DNA of 7,401 nucleotides from JAWCQZ01 sp964486625 (GTDB lineage Archaea > Halobacteriota > Syntropharchaeia > JACQPP01), in the NCBI GenBank assembly GCA_964486625.1, contig CAZANW010000077.1, forward strand, positions 1 to 7,401, given 5' to 3'. Of this stretch, positions 1-6,435 are shown in pieces. The notes under the pieces were generated by a model. That model was not told the DNA's origin. It saw only the letters and a list, made by a program, of their open reading frames with translations, and ran no database searches. Numbering within the stretch: position 1 is the first letter of the stretch; every line of letters begins with the position of its first letter. A program made the position numbers and the translations under genes.

Positions 1-867
1 GCCCCCGACGGGGGCGAGGGGGATGGCTGGGGCCGCCGGTGGCGGGGTGGGGCCGGGGCTTGGCGTCGCCGGTGTCGGGGTGAGGGTGGGCGACGGGGAG
101 GGGGCGGGAGTGGCGATTGCCCGGTAACTGGCCTGCACCGTCTTGGACGGGCCGGACTCGCTCAGGGTCACGGTCTGGGGCAGGGGCTTCTCGTAGCCCG
201 CGACGTCGCCGAACGTCACCACATACTGGCCCAGGGCGAGGCCGGTGGCCTCGTAGGAGCCGTTGCCGCCGAGCTTGTTGTCCACGAAGATGGGGGCCGC
301 GAGGCCCGGGGGCTCCACAACCACGACCTTGAGGGTGCCGATGCGCGCTACCGGGGGCGGGGTGGGGCTGGGCGTGGGAGTCGGAGTCGCAGCCGGGGTC
401 GGAGTGGGCGCGGGGGTCGGGGACGCGCTCTCCGGCCCCACCGGCCTGCGCTCCGACTTGAGCAGGTAGAGGGTGCCGGCGCTGTCCTTCCAGTCGGCGC
501 GGAACAGAACCTTCGGCTGCTGCGGGTTGAGGTTCGGGGTGGAGCCGTTCAGGGAGACCGTGATGGTCTGGGCCATGGCGGGGACATCCACCTCAAGCGG
601 CGACGCAGGGTCCCCCACGTTCTTCCCGCCGGCCCGCTGGAAATCCACGGCCACGTTCCACTCGCGGAAGACCAGTTCGGACTGGAGGACCAGTTTGTAG
701 GCGTTGGGCTCCCCCCCTGAAATCTGCATGCGGACCTCCACCGGGACCTGGGGCCCGTAGGCGGCGAGGTCGGGGGTGAATGAGTAGGAGGAAACGGTCG
801 GGTCCGCCAACAGGGGGGCGGCGGCCAGGAGCAGCAGAATCAGGGCCAGCAGAAACCGCCGCTCCAT
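1..867 (-). CDS. Exported/surface protein with PEGA-like domain and Pro/Thr linkers (N-terminal part, runs off left edge)
   Basis: The frame is open without a stop from the ATG at 867 down to base 1, giving 289 codons with the C-terminus outside the window. The protein starts MERR followed by a hydrophobic stretch of Leu and Ala ending near LLADP (residues 5-22), a typical signal peptide, so it is probably secreted or anchored at the cell surface. Residues 25-140 are a beta-rich domain I do not recognise. Residues about 147-172 are a Pro/Thr/Ser/Ala linker. Residues about 176-250 (GTLKVVVVEPPG, then IFVDNKLGG, then GLALGQYVVTF and VAGYEK) have the pattern of a PEGA or similar beta-sandwich domain. 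A second Pro/Thr linker begins near residue 252 and continues to the edge. The start is supported by a TATA box at 891-900, about 27 bases upstream, which implies a leaderless mRNA. Function is unknown; a role in surface binding or cell-wall contact is inference only. Confidence 0.82.
   Translation of the reverse strand, partial: MERRFLLALILLLLAAAPLLADPTVSSYSFTPDLAAYGPQVPVEVRMQISGGEPNAYKLVLQSELVFREWNVAVDFQRAGGKNVGDPASPLEVDVPAMAQTITVSLNGSTPNLNPQQPKVLFRADWKDSAGTLYLLKSERRPVGPESASPTPAPTPTPAATPTPTPSPTPPPVARIGTLKVVVVEPPGLAAPIFVDNKLGGNGSYEATGLALGQYVVTFGDVAGYEKPLPQTVTLSESGPSKTVQASYRAIATPAPSPSPTLTPTPATPSPGPTPPPAAPAIPLAPVGG
352..429 (-). repeat. Low-complexity Pro/Thr-coding repeat (linker)
   Basis: This stretch codes for residues about 147-172 of the exported protein. 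It is a degenerate repeat with a six-base period, alternating Pro with Thr, Ser or Ala codons. A similar stretch lies at positions 1-114 and continues off the edge. Such linkers are typical of extended, often glycosylated spacers between extracellular domains; glycosylation here is an inference. Confidence 0.7.
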
Positions 868-890
868 CCATTTCGGGCGGCGGACTTCGC

Positions 891-900
891 ATATATACTT
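891..900 (-). promoter_or_regulatory. TATA box for the leftward exported-protein gene
   Basis: On the minus strand this reads AAGTATATAT. It lies about 27 bases upstream of the ATG at 867, the spacing expected if transcription starts at or within a few bases of the start codon. It stands out as an A/T island in very GC-rich DNA. Confidence 0.65.
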
Positions 901-935
901 GAGGCGGAAACGGGCTCCCGCCGCCGCTCCGGGAG

Positions 936-947
936 TAAAATATTTAA
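936..947 (+). promoter_or_regulatory. TATA box for the small winged-helix gene
   Basis: The sequence TAAAATATTTAA is an A/T island centred about 26-29 bases upstream of the ATG at 971. This spacing predicts a leaderless or nearly leaderless transcript, and no Shine-Dalgarno sequence lies before the ATG. The box is only about 45 bases from the oppositely directed TATA box at 891-900. Confidence 0.7.
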
Positions 948-970
948 GCCCGAACCCCTACGCCCGCCCG

Positions 971-1189
971 ATGGCCGCCGAACTCAACAACCAGGAGAAG
1001 CAAATCTACGAAGCCCTCAAGAAACTGGGGGCCTCCGCCGAGGACAAGATGAAGACCGCCGACGACATCATGCGGGCCGCCCGGCTCCCCAAGGGCATGG
1101 TGACCAACGGCCTCCAGGCCCTCATCCAGAAGGGCTACGCCAAGCGGGTCGCCCGCGAGAAGGCCGCCGGCTACTTCGTCATCAAATAA
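971..1189 (+). CDS. Small winged-helix DNA-binding protein (72 aa)
   Basis: The product is a single winged-helix domain. Helix 1 is about residues 6-20 (NNQEKQIYEALKKLG). It is followed by MKTADDIMRAARLP (about 27-40) and by the likely recognition helix KGMVTNGLQALIQKG (41-55). The wing is about 56-72, with VAREKAAGYFVIK forming the strands. The basic residues K53, K58, R59, R62 and K64 suit DNA contact. The fold resembles MarR/Lrp-type HTH domains and small archaeal transcriptional regulators, with no ligand or oligomerisation domain. The frame is open upstream to about 899, but the ATG at 971 is chosen because the TATA box at 936-947 sits about 26 bases before it and the upstream codons give unlikely protein. 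It is transcribed divergently from the exported-protein gene, so autoregulation or control of that gene is plausible but unproven. It could also be a general chromatin-type protein. Confidence 0.85.
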   Translation: MAAELNNQEKQIYEALKKLGASAEDKMKTADDIMRAARLPKGMVTNGLQALIQKGYAKRVAREKAAGYFVIK

Positions 1190-1224
1190 GCCCGCGGGCC
1201 CGCGCCTCGTTCCTCGGCGCGGGC
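1190..1224 (+). terminator. GC-rich hairpin directly after the winged-helix stop codon
   Basis: A perfect palindrome GCCCGCGGGC (1190-1199) touches the stop codon. It overlaps a 9-bp stem-loop with arms GCCCGCGCC (1198-1206) and GGCGCGGGC (1216-1224) and a 9-base loop. No T-run follows, so this is not a classical archaeal terminator. It may stabilise the 3' end or act as a pause. The rest of the 163-base gap before the ligase (1225-1352) holds no gene that I can support. Confidence 0.4.
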
Positions 1225-1317
1225 GTAAAAGAGCGAGAGAAGCGATATGACCAGTGATAGCCCCTGTCTGTCCGCGGATGGATATCTCGTCGCCTCCTCC
1301 GGCGCAAGGTGTAGTAG

Positions 1318-1323
1318 TTAAAG
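1318..1323 (+). promoter_or_regulatory. Probable TATA box for DNA ligase
   Basis: TTAAAG, within AGTTAAAGATA, is the only A/T-rich element just upstream of the ligase. Its centre lies about 32 bases before the ATG at 1353, so the mRNA would have a leader of about 5-8 bases. This is a weaker match than the other TATA boxes in the window. Confidence 0.5.
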
Positions 1324-1352
1324 ATAGGACCGCTCCCCCCTAGGTTCCTCAG

Positions 1353-3113
1353 ATGAAGTTTGCTCTCTTCTGCGAGGCCCTGGAGAGGGTCGAGGCCACC
1401 CCGAAGCGGCTCGAGATGATGGCCCTCCTCGGGGACCTCTTCAAGGAGACCCCGGCCTCCGAGATGGACCGGGTCATCTACCTCCTCCAGGGAGGCATCG
1501 CCCCGCCCCACACCGGCCTCGAGGTGGGCCTGGGGGAGAAATTCGTGGCGGAGGCCGTCGGCCGGGCCTCCGGGCGGAGCCGCGCCGATGTGGAGCGGGA
1601 CTACAAGGAGACGGGCGACCTCGGGCTCACCGCGGAGCGCCTCCTGAGGAAGAAGCCCCGGGGCCTCGTGGCCCGCAAGCCCCTCACGGTGGCCGAGGTC
1701 TTCGACGCTTACCGGAAGATGGCGACCGCCGCTGGCCCCGGCTCCCAGGACGCGAAAATCGACGCCCTCACGGACCTCCTCGCCTCCGCGGGCCCTTTGG
1801 AGGCGAAGTATCTCGCCCGCATCCCGGTGGGGCGCCTCCGGCTCGGGGCGGGCGACGCGACCCTCCTCGAAGCCCTCTCGGCCCGGGCCGCGGGGGACAA
1901 GTCCCTGAAGGAGGAACTGGAGCGCGCCTACAACCTCTGCTCCGACCTCGGGCTGGTGGCCCGGACGCTCGCAGAGTCGCCGGCGAAGTTGAAGAAATTC
2001 AAGCCCCGGGTCGGGAGCCCCATCCGCCCCGCGCTCGCCGAGAGGCTCCCGGGGCCCGGGGAAATCATCGAGCGGCTGGGGCCCTGCATGGCCGAGGCGA
2101 AGTATGACGGGTTCCGCATCCAGGTCCACAAGGGGAACGGCAAGGTCGAACTCTTCTCCCGCCGGCTCGAACGGACCACCCCGATGTTCCCGGAGATTGT
2201 GGAGGCCGCCCGGGCGCAGTTGCCGGGGGAGGTGATTGTGGAGGGCGAGGCCCTCTCCTACGACGAGGGGACCGGCGAATACCTCCCCTTCCAGGAGACC
2301 ATGCAGCGGAAGCGCAAGCACGGGGTGGCCGAGGCGGCCCGGGAACTTCCCCTCCGCCTCTTCGCGTTCGACATCCTCTACCAGGACGGCGAGGACCTCA
2401 CCGGGCTCCCCTACGGGGAGCGGCGGAGGAGGCTGGAACGGGCCCTGTTGCCCGGTCCCGTCCTCTCCCTCGCCGACGCCCGGCCCGTTTCGACGCCAGA
2501 GGAACTGAAGGCGTTCTTCGAGAAGTGCATCGCATCGGGCCTGGAGGGCGTGATTGCCAAGGACCTGAAGGCCCCCTACGTGGCCGGGGCGCGGAAATTC
2601 GCCTGGGTGAAACTGAAGCGCTCCTACCAGGGCGGGATGGCCGACACGGTGGACCTCGCCGTCGTGGGCTACTACAAGGGGCGTGGCGCGCGCGCCGCCT
2701 TCGGCATCGGGACCCTCCTGGGGGCGGTCCGGGACCCCGACTCGGGCATGTTCAAGACCGTGGCCCGGGTGGGCTCGGGCCTCACAGAGGAGGAGATGGT
2801 GTTAATGAAGGAACTCCTGGACGGGGTCGCCCTCAAGTCCAGGCCGAAGAGCCTCGATTCCGTATTCGAGCCGGAGCCCGACATCTGGTGCGAGCCGAAA
2901 TACGTGGTCGAGGTGGCGGCGGACGAGGTGACCCGAAGCCCCCAGCACACCTGCGGCCGGACCGGGGAGGAGCCCGGCTACGCCCTCCGGTTCCCGCGCA
3001 TCGTCGGGTTCGTCCGGGAGGACCGCAGGGCCGAAGACGCGACGACCGTGAAGGAAATCGTCGATTTGTTCCACATGCAGAAGAGGAAGAAAATCGAGGG
3101 CGGAGAAACGTAG
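1353..3113 (+). CDS. lig: ATP-dependent DNA ligase (archaeal LigI type)
   Basis: This enzyme seals nicks in duplex DNA using ATP through an enzyme-AMP intermediate; in archaea it joins Okazaki fragments and completes repair. At 586 aa it matches the usual archaeal family length. The all-helical N-terminal DNA-binding domain covers about residues 1-215. The adenylation domain follows: motif I is KYDGFR with the nucleophilic Lys250, motif IIIa region VIVEGEAL (294-301), motif III FAFDILY (337-343), motif IV LEGVIAKD (397-404) and motif V KFAWVKLK (415-422). The OB-fold domain fills the rest, ending with the family-typical segments SPQHTCG (529-535) and RFPRIVGFVREDRRAEDATT (546-565), which contains motif VI. 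All catalytic motifs look intact. A weak TATA box lies upstream, and no Shine-Dalgarno is seen. The next gene begins 30 bases after the stop but has its own TATA box, so the ligase is probably transcribed as a single unit with possible read-through. Confidence 0.97.
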   Translation: MKFALFCEALERVEATPKRLEMMALLGDLFKETPASEMDRVIYLLQGGIAPPHTGLEVGLGEKFVAEAVGRASGRSRADVERDYKETGDLGLTAERLLRKKPRGLVARKPLTVAEVFDAYRKMATAAGPGSQDAKIDALTDLLASAGPLEAKYLARIPVGRLRLGAGDATLLEALSARAAGDKSLKEELERAYNLCSDLGLVARTLAESPAKLKKFKPRVGSPIRPALAERLPGPGEIIERLGPCMAEAKYDGFRIQVHKGNGKVELFSRRLERTTPMFPEIVEAARAQLPGEVIVEGEALSYDEGTGEYLPFQETMQRKRKHGVAEAARELPLRLFAFDILYQDGEDLTGLPYGERRRRLERALLPGPVLSLADARPVSTPEELKAFFEKCIASGLEGVIAKDLKAPYVAGARKFAWVKLKRSYQGGMADTVDLAVVGYYKGRGARAAFGIGTLLGAVRDPDSGMFKTVARVGSGLTEEEMVLMKELLDGVALKSRPKSLDSVFEPEPDIWCEPKYVVEVAADEVTRSPQHTCGRTGEEPGYALRFPRIVGFVREDRRAEDATTVKEIVDLFHMQKRKKIEGGET

Positions 3114-3114
3114 C

Positions 3115-3121
3115 GTTTAAA
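3115..3121 (+). promoter_or_regulatory. TATA box for the FAD oxidoreductase pair, next to the ligase stop codon
   Basis: GTTTAAA lies immediately after the ligase stop codon (3111-3113) and is centred about 26 bases before the ATG at 3144. The spacing implies a leaderless transcript for the two oxidoreductase genes, independent of the ligase despite the tight packing. Confidence 0.62.
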
Positions 3122-3143
3122 CCCTCATCCGCATACTCCGGCG

Positions 3144-4658
3144 ATGCCCGAAGGACCTCTCGCCCAAATGGCCGCCCAGGGCCGCTTCCTGGAGGGATGG
3201 CGCGCCCGGGCCGCGGCCGCGGAGGAGCCGGCGCCGCTGGGGACCCTCCTCGACCTCCTGGTCCGGACCGTCCCCGACTACATCGCGAGGCCCCGGGACT
3301 CCGCCGAGGCCGCCGAGGTGGTGAAGTTCGCCGCTGCCCAGGGCATGGGAGTGGTCCCGAGGGGCTCGGGCTCCTCGGCCCCCGGCGGGGCAATCCCTGT
3401 GAGCGGGGGTGTGGTGGTGGACACCTCCGAGATGTCCTCGCTCGAAATCGACCCCGACGGCCTCCGGGCCGTCGCGGGCGCCGGGGTGACGATGCGGAGG
3501 CTCGCGGCCGAGGCCGCCGCCAATGGGCTCGACGCCGGCCCCCACCCGCTCTTCGGCGCCGACTCGACCGTCGGCAGTTTCCTCGGTCGCGGCGGCTGGG
3601 GGCTCGGCTCCCTGCGCCACGGCTCGTTCGCCACCCGCCTGGCCGACGCAGAAGTGGTCATCGGGAACGGCGAAGTCCTTGCCCTGGACGGGCCCGCGGC
3701 GCTGGCTTTCGCGGGGTCCGAGGGGCTCCTCGGGATGTTCACCCGCGCCACGGTCCGCCTGGAGCCGAAGCCCGAAGAGGTCCGCCCCCTGGGGTTCGCG
3801 TTCGAGCGGGCCGGGGACCTCTCCGACGCCATGGCCCGGCTCCACATGGCGCCCCTGCCCCTCCACGCCGTGCTCTTCGGCGGGGCCGACCACTACCGTT
3901 GGCTCCTCCGGGAGCGGGGCGAGATCGGCGCGCCCTACATGCTCAACGCGGTCCTCGCCGGCCCCAAACCGCTGCTGAACAAGGCCGAGGCCCGGGTCGC
4001 CGCCCTCGCCGGGAACGCCAAGCCCGCCCGGGAGCCGGGGAACCGGGAGTGGAAGGCGGCGTTCGAGGGGTTCCGTTTCCCGGTGCGGTATTTCCACCCG
4101 CTGCGGTGGCCCCTCCTGCTCCCGGCCGACCGCCTCGGCGACTTCGTCCACGACTTCTACGCCCTCCTGGAGCGGATGCGGCTCCACGGCTCGTTCACCG
4201 GCGTCGCCGTGGCCCGGGGCACCCTCCTGGTCGAGCCCTATCCCATCCTGGACCTGCGGCGGCCCCTCGGGACCTTCTTCGCCCTCGGGCTGGTCAAGAA
4301 ACTGAACGACTTGGCCCTCCGCCTCGGCGGGCAGCCGGGGGGCTACGGGTTCCTGGGGACCGGCCACCTCGACAAGTTGCACGGCGATTTCGCCGACCCC
4401 CTCCAGGACGCCAAGGCCCAGCTTGCGGGCCCCCAGATGCTGCGGGCTCGGCCCGGCGCGGGGATGGAGGTGCTCCACCGGGTGAAGCAGGGGCTCGACC
4501 CGAAGTCGGTCATGAACCCGGGCAAGGTCATCTCGCTCCGGCTCACCCCGGGCGGCCTCCTGCCGGTGAACCTCCCGGCGGCCACCATGAACGTGGCCCA
4601 GGACGCGCTCGTCATCGGCCGCAGGCTGGTGAGGAGGGAGGAGTTGCTCTCCGCATGA
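3144..4658 (+). CDS. FAD-linked oxidoreductase, GlcD / D-lactate dehydrogenase-like subunit
   Basis: This is a flavoenzyme of the VAO/PCMH family, expected to oxidise a 2-hydroxyacid such as glycolate or D-lactate; the true substrate cannot be read from sequence. The FAD-binding domain spans about residues 40-210. It contains YIARPRDSAEAAEVV (46-60), the pyrophosphate loop PRGSGSSAPGG (72-82), STVGSFLGRGGWGLGSLRHG (141-160) and FAGSEGLLGMFTRATVRLEP (189-208). The C-terminal FAD-linked oxidase domain includes GTGHLDKLH, with His408 and His413 in the place where family members carry a GH-x(n)-H metal/substrate motif. It ends with LDPKSVMNPGKVI (451-463), the family's usual C-terminal signature. 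A 41-residue tail follows. The 504-residue protein has no cysteine at all, so it carries no fused iron-sulfur domain. Its stop overlaps the next start (ATGA, 4655-4658), indicating co-translation with the GlcE-like partner. The start is supported by the TATA box at 3115-3121. Confidence 0.88.
   Translation: MPEGPLAQMAAQGRFLEGWRARAAAAEEPAPLGTLLDLLVRTVPDYIARPRDSAEAAEVVKFAAAQGMGVVPRGSGSSAPGGAIPVSGGVVVDTSEMSSLEIDPDGLRAVAGAGVTMRRLAAEAAANGLDAGPHPLFGADSTVGSFLGRGGWGLGSLRHGSFATRLADAEVVIGNGEVLALDGPAALAFAGSEGLLGMFTRATVRLEPKPEEVRPLGFAFERAGDLSDAMARLHMAPLPLHAVLFGGADHYRWLLRERGEIGAPYMLNAVLAGPKPLLNKAEARVAALAGNAKPAREPGNREWKAAFEGFRFPVRYFHPLRWPLLLPADRLGDFVHDFYALLERMRLHGSFTGVAVARGTLLVEPYPILDLRRPLGTFFALGLVKKLNDLALRLGGQPGGYGFLGTGHLDKLHGDFADPLQDAKAQLAGPQMLRARPGAGMEVLHRVKQGLDPKSVMNPGKVISLRLTPGGLLPVNLPAATMNVAQDALVIGRRLVRREELLSA
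4628..4643 (+). promoter_or_regulatory. Shine-Dalgarno region for the GlcE-like gene
   Basis: The purine run GGTGAGGAGGGAGGAG, inside the end of the upstream gene, contains good matches to the archaeal anti-Shine-Dalgarno sequence. Its last GGAGG ends about 12 bases before the ATG at 4655. It supports that ATG and internal translation initiation within a shared mRNA, unlike the leaderless promoter-proximal genes. Confidence 0.55.
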
Positions 4659-5701
4659 GCGACCTCGCCAGGGAGCTGGAGCTGGCCATCGGGAAGGACC
4701 GCGTCCGCAAGGAGGGAGGGAGCGTCGTGGTCCGCCCCCCGGACGTGAAGGTTCTCGCCAAGGCGGTGAAACTCGCCGCCGGGAAGCGGCTCTCCGTCGG
4801 AACCGCCTGGAACGCGCCGGTCCGGGTGGACTTCTCCGACATGAACCGGGTCCTCGCCTGGGACATGGACGCCTGCGCGGTCACCGTGGAGGCGGGAGTT
4901 CCGTGCGCCCGGCTCTTCGAGTTCCTCTACGAGCGCAACTTCCTCGCCCCCCTCCCCATCGCCCCCGTGGCCGTCGGCGAGTGGGCGGAGGCGGGAACCC
5001 CCGGCTTCGGGGCGTTCGGCCTCGGCGGCTCCGCGGCGGCCATCCGCGGGGTCCAGGCCGTGACCCTCGACGGGGGTGTCGTGGAGACCTCCCCCTCCCG
5101 GGTCGTTCCGGGCCCCCACGACCTCCGGGGGCTCTTCGTGGCCGGGAAGCGGAGTTTCGGCATCGTCACCGCGGTCACCCTCCAGTTGCGGCCCCGGGGG
5201 ACGCTGAGGAGCCTCCTCTACACCTTCGCCGACGGCGCCGCCCTGGGAAAGGCCCTCGCCGCGGTGGCCAAATCGGCGTCTGTCTCGCCGGTCCACGTGG
5301 GCTTCGCCCCGGACCCCCCCGCCCTCCACGCCGTTCTCGCCACCGACCTCGACCTTCTGGCGGTCGAGGAGGCCGAGCTCGACAAACTGCTCGCGGCGGC
5401 CGCGGGCGCGGCACCAACCAAGGCCCAGGCCTCCCTGGCCGAGACGAGCCTCCAGAAGCCGCTGGCCCAGTCGGCCCAGCAGTGGCCCAAGGTCCCGGTC
5501 CACACCCTCGCGACCCCCCTCCGCGGGCGTCTGGTCCCTGTTTCGGAGGCGGCGGCGGGGCCCCCGGGCCCCGGGTTCCTGGCGGACCGGACTCAGGCTT
5601 TCGTGGCCGACGGCGAGCCCCCGTCAAGGGACGGGTTTCTGCGGATTGTAAAATTGCTGAAGGAGAACCTCGACCCATCACGGATTTACGGGGCGTATTA
5701 G
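4655..5701 (+). CDS. FAD-binding oxidoreductase, GlcE-like subunit
   Basis: At 348 aa the protein matches GlcE, the short flavin subunit of glycolate oxidase, which has the FAD-binding domain but lacks most of the FAD-linked oxidase C-terminal domain. The FAD-binding domain runs from about residue 22 to 182: SVVVRPPDVKVLAKAVKLAA (23-42), then MNRVLAWDMDACAVTVEAGV (63-82), a Gly/Ala-rich stretch FGAFGLGGSAAAIRGVQAVTLDGG (118-141), and LRGLFVAGKRSFGIVTAVTLQLRP (157-180). The usual glycine-rich pyrophosphate loop (R-G-x-G-S type) is replaced by LSVGTAWNAPVRVDFSDM (46-63), so FAD binding may be weakened or unusual. Residues 183-348 are Ala-rich and weakly conserved; the end LKENLDPSRIYGAY recalls the family's terminal DP-x-x-I/L-x-x-G motif. 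The four-base ATGA overlap with the upstream gene strongly suggests a heteromeric complex. No GlcF-type iron-sulfur subunit follows. Confidence 0.82.
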   Translation: MSDLARELELAIGKDRVRKEGGSVVVRPPDVKVLAKAVKLAAGKRLSVGTAWNAPVRVDFSDMNRVLAWDMDACAVTVEAGVPCARLFEFLYERNFLAPLPIAPVAVGEWAEAGTPGFGAFGLGGSAAAIRGVQAVTLDGGVVETSPSRVVPGPHDLRGLFVAGKRSFGIVTAVTLQLRPRGTLRSLLYTFADGAALGKALAAVAKSASVSPVHVGFAPDPPALHAVLATDLDLLAVEEAELDKLLAAAAGAAPTKAQASLAETSLQKPLAQSAQQWPKVPVHTLATPLRGRLVPVSEAAAGPPGPGFLADRTQAFVADGEPPSRDGFLRIVKLLKENLDPSRIYGAY

Positions 5702-5737
5702 ACACAATTTGTTGAGTTGTGGGATTCTCTCCCTCAC

Positions 5738-5744
5738 ATTTAAG
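5738..5744 (+). promoter_or_regulatory. TATA box for the second exported-protein gene
   Basis: ATTTAAG is centred about 28 bases before the ATG at 5769, again predicting a leaderless transcript. It sits in the 67-base gap after the GlcE-like gene, so the exported protein is probably a separate transcription unit. Confidence 0.6.
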
Positions 5745-5768
5745 TCGAAGCGCGCCTCTCGGTTATCC

Positions 5769-6425
5769 ATGAGGTGGGTCTGGGGGTTCCTGCTGGCCTT
5801 CGTCGTCGCCTCCGCCGCCACCGCCCTCGCGGAGAAGGACGGCTTGAGAATCAGCGGCGGCAAGCACATCGGCGACAAGGCGCCCCTGGAGTACGAGATT
5901 GTCTACACCAACGCCGCGGGCGCCCTCACCATCGGACCCTCGGGCTGCGCCTACTACTTCCCCCGGTGGAACTGGTATTGGAGCCCGCCCTGCGACTACG
6001 GACCCAAATACTACCGCGAATATATGGTCTATTTCATCAACGAGTGGATGACCTACGAGGTCCGCGTCAAGAACACCGGCCAGCGGACCTACAAGCACCT
6101 CGAGGTCTCCGCGACCCAGGAGTATTACGAGGACATCTGCTGGGGCGGCTCGTGCGCGAAGAAGGGCGACGCCCTGCCCGGCAGCCCGGCCCAGACCTGG
6201 ACGATTGACACCCTCGGTCCGGGCGAGGAGGTCGTCCTCAAGGGCGCCTACTTCGCTCCGTGGGGGACCCTGCCCGGCCTCGACGAGACCCACCTCGTCG
6301 TGAAGCACGGGAAGGGCGCGGACGGCGGGAAGGGGATGGACGCCCCCGGCCGGGTCCTGATTGACGACCCCGAGGCCGGCGTCTACTGCCCGCCCGAGCC
6401 GGTGACGCCTCCCCAAGGGGCCTGA
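5769..6425 (+). CDS. Exported protein of unknown function, aromatic- and cysteine-containing
   Basis: I do not recognise this 218-residue protein. It begins with MRWVWGFLLAFVVASAATALA (1-21), a clear signal peptide with an A-x-A type cleavage site before EKDG. The mature part looks like an all-beta extracellular domain: DKAPLEYEIVYTNAAG (36-51) and MTYEVRVKNTGQRTYKHLEV (94-113) resemble the strands of CARDB or DUF11-type immunoglobulin-like domains, and LGPGEEVVLKGAY (149-161) fits the following strand. Residues 60-90 are unusually aromatic (many Tyr and Trp). Cysteines occur at 60, 75, 124, 129 and 207, so one or two disulfides are possible. A Gly/Lys-rich stretch lies at 180-190 and the tail is Pro-rich. 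There is no C-terminal membrane anchor. The frame is open upstream to 5709, but the ATG at 5769 is chosen because the signal peptide begins there and a TATA box lies 28 bases upstream. Confidence 0.83.
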   Translation: MRWVWGFLLAFVVASAATALAEKDGLRISGGKHIGDKAPLEYEIVYTNAAGALTIGPSGCAYYFPRWNWYWSPPCDYGPKYYREYMVYFINEWMTYEVRVKNTGQRTYKHLEVSATQEYYEDICWGGSCAKKGDALPGSPAQTWTIDTLGPGEEVVLKGAYFAPWGTLPGLDETHLVVKHGKGADGGKGMDAPGRVLIDDPEAGVYCPPEPVTPPQGA

Positions 6426-6435
6426 GCCCCCAGCG

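Noticed and set aside
593..892. A 99-residue minus-strand open frame in the left region
   Set aside because: It lies in another frame of the exported-protein gene at 1-867, whose signal peptide and domains are convincing; the 99-residue reading is Pro/Arg/Gly-rich with no domain.
1225..1352. Possible C/D box guide RNA before the ligase, based on GTGATAG near 1253
   Set aside because: The box C match is imperfect and no proper box D (CTGA) or terminal stem is found at a sensible distance.
2525..4654. A very long plus-strand open frame that joins the end of the ligase region to the GlcE-like gene as one protein of over 1000 residues
   Set aside because: Before 4655 it reads Arg/Gly/Pro-rich nonsense out of frame with two well-supported genes. 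It stays open only because the DNA is GC-rich. The real protein starts at the ATG at 4655.
1182..5503. Long minus-strand open frames opposite the ligase and the oxidoreductases (for example 1182-2321, 3117-4478, 4343-5503)
   Set aside because: They are Gly/Arg/Pro/Glu-rich shadows without domains, promoters or ribosome sites, caused by strong G/C preference at third codon positions of the real genes.
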